From: Pseudonocardia sp. 73-21
Lineage (GTDB): Bacteria; Actinomycetota; Actinomycetes; Mycobacteriales; Pseudonocardiaceae
Assembly: GCF_001899645.1 (NCBI RefSeq)
Contig: NZ_MKVV01000093.1
Location: 1-64,000 of the forward strand
Reading direction: 5' to 3'
DNA: 64,000 nt
Part shown: in pieces, positions 27,865 to 38,397 of the stretch
How the letters are laid out: each line of letters begins with the position of its first letter
Position numbering within the stretch: the first letter of the stretch is position 1
The notes under the pieces: model-generated
Databases searched by the model: none
The model's input: only the letters and a program-made list of their open reading frames with translations
Told to the model about the DNA's origin: nothing
Program-made: the position numbers and the translations under genes

Positions 27865-28860
27865 ATGGCGATGCCGGGCCGGATGCTCCAGCTGCTGTCG
27901 CTGCTGCAATCACGTCGTGAGTGGTCGGGGACCGAGCTGGCCCAACGGCTCCAGGTCACCGACCGCACGGTCCGCCGCGACGTCGACCGGCTGCGCGAGC
28001 TCGGTTACCCCGTCGACGGCACGACGGGCACCGCGGGCGGCTACCGCCTCGCCTCCGGGCGCAACCTGCCGCCGCTGCTGCTCGACGACGAGGAGGCCGT
28101 GGCCGTCGCGGTCGGGCTGACCGCCACCGCGGGCACGATCACGGGCATCGAGGAGACGGCCGTGCGCGCGCTCGCGAAGCTGCGCCAGGTCCTCCCGGCG
28201 CGGCTGCGGGCCCGGGTGGACGCCATGGCCGCGGCCACCACCGCGGTCGGCCCCGGCAGCCCGAACGGCGCGGACGCCGACGTGCTCGGCGTCCTGGCCA
28301 CGGCCTGCCGCGACCACGAGCTCGTCGCGTTCGCGTACTCCCGCCGCGACGGCTCGACGAGTCGGCGCCGGGTGGAGCCGCACCGGCTCGTCACCGGGTA
28401 CGGGCTCTGGTATCTCGTCGCGTTCGACCCCGAGCGGTCGGACTGGCGCACGTTCCGGGCCGATCGCATCACCGCGCCCGCGCCCACCCACGCCCGCTTC
28501 ACCCCCCGCGAGCCGCCGGCGGACGCCGCCGCGCAGGTCCGCCGCGCGATCGCCGAGGCGCCCTACCGCCACCGCGCGCGGGCCACGGTCGCCGCCCCGG
28601 TGGAGCATGTGCGGGCGAAGCTGCCCCGGCTGCTCCCGGCGCGGCTGCAGCCGGTGGACGAGCTCAGCTGCGTCGTCACGTTCGGCACGGACGAGGTGGG
28701 GTCGATCGTCACGGACCTGGCGGCACTGGGCGTGCCGTTCGTCCTCGACGAGGCCGACGACGAGCTGCGCGACCGGCTCCGCACGACCGGACGGTGGCTG
28801 CTCGACGCGGCTCCGCGCACCGCGCCCGGAACCACCGCCCCGGGGCGGCCGGCGCCGTAG
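27865..28860 (+). CDS. HTH/WYL-domain transcriptional regulator
   Basis: MAMPGRMLQLLSLLQSRREWSGTELAQRLQVTDRTVRRDVDRLRELGYPVDG...RRVEPHRLVTGYGLWYLVAFD. Confidence 0.93.
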   Translation: MAMPGRMLQLLSLLQSRREWSGTELAQRLQVTDRTVRRDVDRLRELGYPVDGTTGTAGGYRLASGRNLPPLLLDDEEAVAVAVGLTATAGTITGIEETAVRALAKLRQVLPARLRARVDAMAAATTAVGPGSPNGADADVLGVLATACRDHELVAFAYSRRDGSTSRRRVEPHRLVTGYGLWYLVAFDPERSDWRTFRADRITAPAPTHARFTPREPPADAAAQVRRAIAEAPYRHRARATVAAPVEHVRAKLPRLLPARLQPVDELSCVVTFGTDEVGSIVTDLAALGVPFVLDEADDELRDRLRTTGRWLLDAAPRTAPGTTAPGRPAP

Positions 28861-28882
28861 CGCGACGGCGGACGAGGCCGGG

Positions 28883-29902
28883 TCAGGCCTGCGCACCGAC
28901 GGGGGCGTCCAGCGCGCACTCGGCCGGCACCGGGATGTCGTAGAGACGCGCGGCGTTGAGACCGAGGATCTTCTTCTTGGTGGCGGTCGTGAGCTTCGCG
29001 TAGTCGGTGAACGCGTCGTCGTCGGGCATCTGCCAGTCGACGAAGCCCTCGACCTGCCACTTCGGCACCCAGATGTTGTAGTCCCCGCCGAAGAGCATCT
29101 TGTCCTCGCCGACCCAGAACAGCAGCTCGCCCATGACCTTCGCGAAGAACTTCGGGCGGGCGTGCATCAGGCCGCCGATGACCACCGAGAGGCCCGCGTA
29201 GACGTTGGGCTCCTGCACGGCCATGAAGCAGAAGTCCTCGATACGCGGCAGGCCCACGTGCTCGACGATGAAGTTGAGCTCCGGGAAGTCGGTGGCCGCG
29301 TGGTCGACATCGGCCACGTCGAACGCGTCCTTGTCGAGCGGCCAGATCGTGGGGCCCTTGTGGACGTGCACGTTCTTGATGCCCAGTTCCTGCGTGCGCT
29401 CCAGGAAGCGGTAGGCCTCGGGGTCGCTGAGCTTCCAGCCGCGGGACCCGTTGTTCCATTCCGCGGTGTAGAGCTTCACGCCCTTGGCGTCGTACCTCGC
29501 GGCCTCGGCCTCGAACGCCCTCATCCCGGCATCGCCGTCACGCGGATCCCAGCGGACGTTGACCGTGAGCTTGTCGGCCCACCGGTCCAGCAGTGCGCCG
29601 TTCTGCGCCGCGGTGTTGAAGCCCTCCTCGTACCACTCGGTGAGGTACGTGGACTGGAAGACGGTGTGGTCGACGTGGCCCTCGGTGAAGATGTCGCGCT
29701 CGAAGTCCTCGGGCGTGGGCCTGAGGAACTTCTCGTAGTCCCAGTGGGTCTCGGGCGGGCCGAGCTGGTGGTAGCCGTAGAAGCAGTCGATCCAGCCCTT
29801 CGCGTACTCCTCGGCCCCCTCGACCCAGTTCTCCCGACCGGCATTCCAGAAGTGACTGTGGGAGTCGACGATGAAGTACTTCTCGCCGTCCTTCTCGTAC
29901 AT
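28883..29902 (-). CDS. Amidohydrolase family (metal-dependent hydrolase of TIM-barrel fold)
   Basis: MYEKDGEKYFIVDSHSHFWNAGRENW...FIVEHVGLPRIEDFC...KMLFGGDYNIWVPKWQVEGFVDWQMPDD. Confidence 0.88.
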   Translation of the reverse strand: MYEKDGEKYFIVDSHSHFWNAGRENWVEGAEEYAKGWIDCFYGYHQLGPPETHWDYEKFLRPTPEDFERDIFTEGHVDHTVFQSTYLTEWYEEGFNTAAQNGALLDRWADKLTVNVRWDPRDGDAGMRAFEAEAARYDAKGVKLYTAEWNNGSRGWKLSDPEAYRFLERTQELGIKNVHVHKGPTIWPLDKDAFDVADVDHAATDFPELNFIVEHVGLPRIEDFCFMAVQEPNVYAGLSVVIGGLMHARPKFFAKVMGELLFWVGEDKMLFGGDYNIWVPKWQVEGFVDWQMPDDDAFTDYAKLTTATKKKILGLNAARLYDIPVPAECALDAPVGAQA

Positions 29903-29994
29903 GGGGACCCCTCGCATGGCCGTCGATCGCGTCACCGGCCCTCGGTGACGCGACCCATCACATGCGCCGGGCGCCTCGTCCACAAGCGGTGACA

Positions 29995-30011
29995 TTATCG
30001 CTGAGCGATAA
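29995..30011. promoter_or_regulatory. Palindrome upstream of amidohydrolase gene
   Basis: TTATCGC-TGA-GCGATAA perfect 7-bp arms. Confidence 0.55.
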
Positions 30012-30089
30012 AACGGATACACTGTTCAGAGCTCACCATCTCGCAGAACTGGCTCTGACCTGTGTATATGCGTGACAGCGCAGGCAATA

Positions 30090-30112
30090 CTTCAGATGTC
30101 TGATGTCTGAAG
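30090..30112. promoter_or_regulatory. Second palindrome in regulator-amidohydrolase intergenic region
   Basis: CTTCAGA-tgtctgatg-TCTGAAG; internal TCAGATGTCTGA. Confidence 0.45.
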
Positions 30113-30120
30113 AATCTTGC

Positions 30121-30840
30121 TCATGTCGAGCGGAAGAGATCGATGATGACGTCGAAGTTCTCGATGGTCGCCCGGGCCGCGGCCACCGCGTCGCCGGCGC
30201 TGATGGCGTCGTAGAGCGCCGAGTGCTCGTCGGCGGTGTCCGGGAGGGGCTCCTGGTCCACCAGCGCCGCGAGGGCGTGCGCCAACGGCTCCCGGAACTG
30301 GTCGAACAGCTCGAGCAGCAACAGGTTCCCGGTGATCGCGACGACACACCGGTGGAAGGCGGTGTCGGCCTCGACGAACGCCTCGGTCGGCCCCCCGACC
30401 GCCCGCTGCCGGCGGTCGAGGGCGTCCTTCAGGGTCCGCACGTCCTCCGGGCGCGCGTTCTCGGCCGCGAGACGCGCCGCTTCCACCTCCAGCGCACGCC
30501 GGACCTGGTACACCTCCACGATCCGGGCGCGCCGCACCAGCTGGGGAGTGCCCGCGTGGTGGTCGCGGGTCAGCCCGGTGGCGTCGGGCCGCGGCGGGTC
30601 GTCCGCGGCGTAGGTGCCGGCACCCTGGCGGACCACCAGCAACCCGTCCCGGACCAGCAGCTGTATGGCCTCCCGCAGCGACGACCGTCCGACGCCCAGG
30701 TCCCGGGCCAGTGCGGACTCGGCGGGCAACCGCTCGCCCGGGCGCCAGCGTCCGTAGGCGAGGTCGTCGCGCAGCGCGTTCTCCACCCGCTGCACCACGC
30801 TCTCGTGGCCGAGACGGCGCGGGGGCGGATCGGCGGTCAT
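30121..30840 (-). CDS. FadR/GntR-family transcriptional regulator
   Basis: GRWRPGERLPAESALARDLGVGRSSLREAIQLLVRDGLLVVRQGAGTYA plus FCD-like C-terminal helices. Confidence 0.92.
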   Translation of the reverse strand: MTADPPPRRLGHESVVQRVENALRDDLAYGRWRPGERLPAESALARDLGVGRSSLREAIQLLVRDGLLVVRQGAGTYAADDPPRPDATGLTRDHHAGTPQLVRRARIVEVYQVRRALEVEAARLAAENARPEDVRTLKDALDRRQRAVGGPTEAFVEADTAFHRCVVAITGNLLLLELFDQFREPLAHALAALVDQEPLPDTADEHSALYDAISAGDAVAAARATIENFDVIIDLFRST

Positions 30841-30870
30841 GGGCGCACAGGGTAGGCGGGCCTCTTCCGC

Positions 30871-32439
30871 TCAGCCCCGGGCGTCCGCGAGCACGGCCAT
30901 GGCGGCGTTCCGGCCGTTCACGCCGATCACACTGCCGCCGGGGTGGGTGGCCGCCCCGCACAGGTACAGGCCGGGCACGTCGGTGCGCGGGGCGAAACGG
31001 CGGTCCCACATCTGGTCGGGCAGGCAGTCGCCCTGGAAGATGTGGCCCCCGGTGAGCCCGATCCGGGCCTCGACGTCGAGCGGGCCGAGCACCTCGCGGC
31101 CGACGATGCAGTCCAGGACGTCCGGGGCGAAGCGGGCCACCTCGGCGAGCGCGGCGTCGCCGATCTCCTCGCGGCGGGTCTCCCACGTGCCCTCGGCCAG
31201 CTCGTAGGGCACGTACTGGGCGAAGACGCTCATGATGTGGCCGCCCGCGGGCGTCACCGACGGGTCGTAGTACGACGGGAAGTAGACCTCGGCCCACGAC
31301 GGCGACGGCCGGCCCGCGCACGCCCGCTCGAACGCGGCCTGGGTCGCGTCGATGCCCGTCGTGATCGTGACCATCGCGCGGTGGGGCAGGTTCGGCTCAG
31401 GTGCCGCGGGGAACGTCGGCAGCCTCGACAGCGCACAGTTGATCTTGACGACGGGGCTGGACGACCGCCAGTCGGCGACCCGCCGCGTCCACGCCGCCGG
31501 CACGTCGGACGTGCAGAGCGCGGTGGTGCGCCGAGGATCGGCGTTGGACACGACCGTCGTCGCGCGGACCAGCTCGCCCCCGGCCAGCCGCACGCCCACG
31601 CCGGGCTCGATCGCCGCCACCTCGACGCCGCAGGCCAGCACCGCGCCGTGCTCGACCGCCGCGTCGGCCAGCGCGAACGACACGCGTCCGGTGCCGCCGC
31701 GGACGTACCCCCAGCGGCCGTCGGCCAGGGTGCCCATGGAGTGCATCGCGTGCACGGCGGCGGTGCCGGGGTCGCGCGGCCCGGCCCACGTGCCGATCAC
31801 GCCCTGCCCGTGCAGCAGCGCGCGCAGCCGCTCGTCGCGCACGTGCTCCTCGACGACGTCGGCGATGGAGCGGTGCAGCAGCACCTCCAGTGCTTCGGGG
31901 TCGCCCTTCAGCAGCTCGGCGAGTTCGGCGCGATCCGGGCTCGGACCCACCCAGGTGTCGCGCGCCCGTGTGCGCAGAGCCTGGCGCAGCCGCTCGAACA
32001 GCGCCTCGTACGCCAGGTAACCCTCGACGTCGGACGGCGAGATCGCCGCGATCTCGGCCGCGGCCCGGTCGGCGTCCGCCCACGACGCCACCGACGTGCC
32101 GTCCTCGAACGGGCACCACAGGCTGGGGTCGAGCAGCACCACGTCGAAGCCGTGGCGCCTGAGGTCCAGCTCGGAGACGACGAGCGGGTGCAGCAGCCCG
32201 ACGACGTACGCGCACGGGCTGATCAGGTAGCCCGGGAACGGCTCCTCCAGCGTCGCGGCGCCACCGAGCTGCTCCCGCGCCTCCAGCACGAGCACCGAAC
32301 GGCCGGCGCGGGCGAGGTAGGCGGCGGCGGTCAACCCGTTGTGGCCGCCACCGACCACCACCACGTCCCACCGCCGCGCCGCGATCTCCGACACCGGCAT
32401 CGGCAGCCCGACCCGGCCCAGCGACTCCTGCACGCTCAT
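30871..32439 (-). CDS. Phytoene desaturase-like NAD(P)/FAD-dependent oxidoreductase
   Basis: WDVVVVGGGHNGLTAAAYLARAGRSVLVLEAREQLGGAATLEE...CGAATHPGGSVIGVNGRNAA. Confidence 0.9.
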   Translation of the reverse strand: MSVQESLGRVGLPMPVSEIAARRWDVVVVGGGHNGLTAAAYLARAGRSVLVLEAREQLGGAATLEEPFPGYLISPCAYVVGLLHPLVVSELDLRRHGFDVVLLDPSLWCPFEDGTSVASWADADRAAAEIAAISPSDVEGYLAYEALFERLRQALRTRARDTWVGPSPDRAELAELLKGDPEALEVLLHRSIADVVEEHVRDERLRALLHGQGVIGTWAGPRDPGTAAVHAMHSMGTLADGRWGYVRGGTGRVSFALADAAVEHGAVLACGVEVAAIEPGVGVRLAGGELVRATTVVSNADPRRTTALCTSDVPAAWTRRVADWRSSSPVVKINCALSRLPTFPAAPEPNLPHRAMVTITTGIDATQAAFERACAGRPSPSWAEVYFPSYYDPSVTPAGGHIMSVFAQYVPYELAEGTWETRREEIGDAALAEVARFAPDVLDCIVGREVLGPLDVEARIGLTGGHIFQGDCLPDQMWDRRFAPRTDVPGLYLCGAATHPGGSVIGVNGRNAAMAVLADARG

Positions 32440-32463
32440 GGCCGACGACGCTACCGTCGGCGG

Positions 32464-32772
32464 ATGATCGACGGACCCCGTGCGGAGCACCGGCAACGTG
32501 AACACCGGGTACGTCCGGAGTGGGGCGTCCAGGGCGTCGAGCTGCTGGCCCGGGAGTGCTCCGTCGCGGCGCACCTGCCCGACCGCTCCCCCGAGACCGA
32601 CCTGGCGGTCGCCCGGTTCGCGGCCGCCCGGGCGGGTCTGCGCGCGACGCTCGGAGCGCTGTCCTCGGGCCGCGAGCTGGTGGCCGACGTCGACCTGGCG
32701 GCGGCCCACGCCACCAGCACGGCGGTCCCCCGCCTCAGCGCCGGCGGCCTGACCGACGCGCCGGCGAGGTGA
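32464..32772 (+). CDS. Small hypothetical protein
   Basis: MIDGPRAEHRQREHRVRPEWGVQGVELLARECSVAAHLPDRSPETDLAVARFAAARAGLRATLGALSSGRELVADVDLAAAHATSTAVPRLSAGGLTDAPAR. Confidence 0.45.
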   Translation: MIDGPRAEHRQREHRVRPEWGVQGVELLARECSVAAHLPDRSPETDLAVARFAAARAGLRATLGALSSGRELVADVDLAAAHATSTAVPRLSAGGLTDAPAR

Positions 32773-32809
32773 CCGTGCCGACCCGCCGGGTTCGCCGGTC
32801 CGGCCCACG

Positions 32810-33589
32810 TTGAGCGAGGTGGACGGACGCTGGATGGAGATCGGCGACGGCGTGCTGGCCCGTCGCCACGCCGAGCTCGACCTCACCACCGGCCTCGTGA
32901 TCGGCTCCGAGCGGGCGCTCGTGATCGACACCCGCGGCGACGCCCGGCAGGGCGCCGAGCTCGCGACGGCCGTCCGGGCCCTGACGCCGCTGCCGCTGGT
33001 CGTCGCGATCACGCACGCCCACTTCGACCACTGCTTCGGCACGGCCGCGTTCCTCCCGGCACCGGTGCACGCGCTGCGCCGCTGCCGGGAGGTGCTGGAG
33101 GCGACGGCCGCGGCCCAGCGAGCGACGTGGGCCGCCCACTACCGCGGGTGCGGCGATCACGCGACGGCCGACGCCCTCGCCGCCACCGACCCACCCCTGC
33201 CCGACGCACCCGCGCCGACCGACCTCGACCTCGGCGGGCGCACCGCGACCCTGAGCCACCTCGGCCGCGGCCACACCGACCACGACCTGGTGGTGCACGT
33301 GCCCGACGCGGGCGTGGTGTTCGCGGGCGACCTCGTCGAGCAGGGCGCCCCTCCCGCGTTCGAGGACGCCGTGGTGGCCGACTGGCCCGCGACGCTGACG
33401 GCCGTGCTCGCGTCGGAGCCCCGCGTTGTGGTACCGGGCCACGGCGACCCGGTCGACGCGGCGTTCGTGGCGGAGCAGAGGGACCGGCTGGCCGAGGTGG
33501 CGGCCCTGCACGACGCCGTGACCAGCGGCGACCTGACGGCCGACGAGGCGGCGGCCCGCTCCCCCTACCCCGGCGTGCCCTGGCCCTGA
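32810..33589 (+). CDS. MBL-fold metallo-hydrolase
   Basis: AITHAHFDHCFGTAAF...LGRGHTDHDLVVHVPDAGVVFAGDLVE...VVVPGHGDPVD. Confidence 0.92.
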   Translation: MSEVDGRWMEIGDGVLARRHAELDLTTGLVIGSERALVIDTRGDARQGAELATAVRALTPLPLVVAITHAHFDHCFGTAAFLPAPVHALRRCREVLEATAAAQRATWAAHYRGCGDHATADALAATDPPLPDAPAPTDLDLGGRTATLSHLGRGHTDHDLVVHVPDAGVVFAGDLVEQGAPPAFEDAVVADWPATLTAVLASEPRVVVPGHGDPVDAAFVAEQRDRLAEVAALHDAVTSGDLTADEAAARSPYPGVPWP

Positions 33590-33621
33590 CCCACCCACGG
33601 GCCTGCGTAGTGTCGACGCCC

Positions 33622-34266
33622 GTGATCAGCGACGAGCTCCGCGACCTGAACGCCCCGACCTGGGATGCCGCCGTCGGCCACCGGTTCGTCGACGAGATCT
33701 GGCGCGGCGAGCTCGAACCCTCGGTCCTTCGCGCCTACCTCGTGCAGGACCACCAGTTCGTCGACGCGTTCATCGCCCTGATGGGGTCCGCCGTCGCCGG
33801 CGCCGGGCGGCCGGAGTCCCGGCTCGTGCACGCCCGCCAGCTCGGGCTGGTGGCCGGCCCCGAGAGCGACTTCTTCACCCGCGCCCTCGACGCCCTCGAC
33901 GTGCCGCTCACCGACCGCACCGACCCCGCGCTGGCCGGGCCCACCCGCGACTTCCTCGACCTGATGGACTCGGCCCGGAGCAGCGGCGACTACGCCGTCT
34001 GCGTCGCCGTGCTGCTCGTGGCCGAGTGGCTCTACCTCGACTGGGCCACCCGCCCCGACGCCGACGCCCCTGACGAGCCGGTCCAGCGGGAGTGGATCGA
34101 GCTGCACCGCGGGCCCGCGTTCGAGGCGTGGGTGGGCTTCCTGCGCGACGAGCTCGACTGGGTCGCCCCCCGGCTCGACGACGCCGGTCGCGACCGGGTC
34201 CGGAGCGCGTTCACCAGCGCCGTCGAGCTGGAGCTGGCGTTCTTCGACGCCGCCTACCCGCGCTGA
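33622..34266 (+). CDS. TenA-family protein
   Basis: LRAYLVQDHQFVDAFIALMGSAVAGA...VAVLLVAEWLYLDWATR. Confidence 0.85.
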   Translation: MISDELRDLNAPTWDAAVGHRFVDEIWRGELEPSVLRAYLVQDHQFVDAFIALMGSAVAGAGRPESRLVHARQLGLVAGPESDFFTRALDALDVPLTDRTDPALAGPTRDFLDLMDSARSSGDYAVCVAVLLVAEWLYLDWATRPDADAPDEPVQREWIELHRGPAFEAWVGFLRDELDWVAPRLDDAGRDRVRSAFTSAVELELAFFDAAYPR

Positions 34267-34405
34267 TCTGCCGACTCGCGCACCCGAAACCGCCGACTCG
34301 CGGTGTACGGGGGTGGTCCAGCGGGCACTCTCGTGGGGTGACCCCCCGACCCCGGGTGACCTCCGGGCAAACCGTCCGTGACAACCGCGACCTAGCGTCG
34401 TCGGT

Positions 34406-37018
<2,613 letters not shown>

Positions 37019-37019
37019 G

Positions 37020-37036
37020 ATGTACACTTCGTACAT
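37020..37036. promoter_or_regulatory. Palindrome at antitoxin start, candidate autoregulatory operator
   Basis: ATGTAC-ACTTC-GTACAT, overlapping both possible antitoxin start codons. Confidence 0.6.
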
Positions 37037-37313
37037 GTCTGACGATGTGCCGGAGCCCCTGACCATCTCGGAGGCCCGCGAGCAGCTGGCCTCGGTGATC
37101 GACCGTGCTCGTTCCGAGCACCGGCCCGTCTTCCTGTCCCGGCGTGGTCGCCGGGTGGCAGCGATCATCGACGCCGACGACCTCGACCGCCTGCTCGACC
37201 TTGCCGAGGACATGGCCGACGTCCGTGCCGCTGCCGCCGCCCGGGCCGAGATGGTCGAGACCGGAGCCACCCCGATCCCCTGGGACGAGGTCAAGGCCGA
37301 ACTCGGCCTGTGA
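37035..37313 (+). CDS. Phd/YefM-type antitoxin
   Basis: MSDDVPEPLTISEAREQLASVIDRARSEHRPVFLSRRGRRVAAIIDADDLDRLLDLAEDM; alternative start at 37020. Confidence 0.9.
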   Translation: MSDDVPEPLTISEAREQLASVIDRARSEHRPVFLSRRGRRVAAIIDADDLDRLLDLAEDMADVRAAAAARAEMVETGATPIPWDEVKAELGL

Positions 37314-37573
37314 CTTATCGAATCGCCGTTGCCCCCGCGGCGGCTCGTCAGCTCCGCAAGCTCGACCCTCCCGCGCGGCGCCGAGTGCAGGCCGCGATCG
37401 AGCTCCTGAGCACAGACCCCCGACCTCCGGCCGCCACCCAGCTCGTCGGTGGCGGGGGCGAATGGCGGGTTCGGACCGGCGACTACCGCATCGTCTATGA
37501 GATCGACGACGGCGTGCTGCTCGTACTCGTGGTAGCCGTCGGACACCGGCGGGACGTGTACCGGAACCGCTAG
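37310..37573 (+). CDS. RelE/ParE-superfamily toxin
   Basis: MTYRIAVAPAAARQLRKLDPPARRRVQAAIELLSTDPRPPAATQLVGGGGEWRVRTGDYRIVYEIDDGVLLVLVVAVGHRRDVYRNR; 4-bp overlap with antitoxin. Confidence 0.92.
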   Translation: MTYRIAVAPAAARQLRKLDPPARRRVQAAIELLSTDPRPPAATQLVGGGGEWRVRTGDYRIVYEIDDGVLLVLVVAVGHRRDVYRNR

Positions 37574-37589
37574 GCACTGAGCCACCATC

Positions 37590-37642
37590 CCGACGAACGG
37601 CGCTTTCGTCGGAACCTATGCGACGAGAGTGCCGTTCGTCGG
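37590..37642 (+). terminator. Long hairpin after toxin gene
   Basis: 22-bp stem (two G.T pairs) CCGACGAACGGCGCTTTCGTCG-gaacctatg-CGACGAGAGTGCCGTTCGTCGG. Confidence 0.75.
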
Positions 37643-37645
37643 CTG

Positions 37646-38289
37646 TCAGTGGGACGCGGCACAGGCCTCGATGAGGGGCATCGGGTCGACAGCGGCGTCG
37701 CCGGGCACGAACACCACCGTGTCGGCGCCCGCCTCCCCCAGGTCCCCGGCGACGTCGGCCACCACCTGCGGGCTCACCTCGGCGGGCTGGGCGTAGACCA
37801 CCACCCGGAACGGCTCCGTGCGCCCGGCCGCCGCCCGCGCCTCGGCGATGTCGGCGCACGACGCGCGCACCGCGTCGGCCGGCGTGCCCGTGTCGAGGAT
37901 GACGCCGTCGCCCCGCTCCGCGGCGAGCCTGATCGTCCTCGGCCCCCGGGCCCCGACCAGGACGGGCGGAACGACGGACGGCGGCCAGTCCAGCGTGACG
38001 TCCCGCAGCCGCACGTAGCTGCCGTCCACGTCGACGGTGCGGCCGTGCAGGAGGTGGCGATCTCCATCGCGGCCAGCACCGGGTTGCGCAGCGGTGCCGG
38101 GAGCAGCCCGATCGCGACCCGCAGGTTCTCCGTCCAGGCCAGGGCCGCGACGGCCGCGGTGAGCCTGCCCTCGGCGAAGCAGTCCTCGAACAGCCACAGC
38201 TCCACGGCACCCGTGGCCTCGGCGGCGAGCGCCACCTCACGCAGCCGCTCGGGCGGCGACTGCGGACGGAACACCACACCGACGTCCAT
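37646..38289 (-). pseudogene. LLM-class (luciferase-like) oxidoreductase with internal deletion and frameshift
   Basis: N-terminus MDVGVVFRPQSPPERLREVALAAEATGAVELWLFEDCFAEGRLTAAVAALAWTENLRVAIGLLPAPLRNPVLAAMEIAT joined out of frame to LHGRTVDVDGSYVRLRDVTLDWPPSVVPPVLVGARGPRTIRLAAERGDGVILDTGT. Confidence 0.8.
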
Positions 38290-38397
38290 GGGCCAACTCC
38301 ACCACCCGTGGTCACACGCTCGCAACGCCGGGCGGGTTGCGCTCGCGGGGCCCCGCGTCGTCCACTGCAGGTTCACGGCCAACGAGGAGGACCCTGC

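Noticed and set aside
34270-34302. Direct repeat GCCGACTCGCG x2 in the TenA-ligase intergenic region
   Set aside because: Short 11-bp repeat with no clear dyad; could be a regulatory site but support is too weak for a call.
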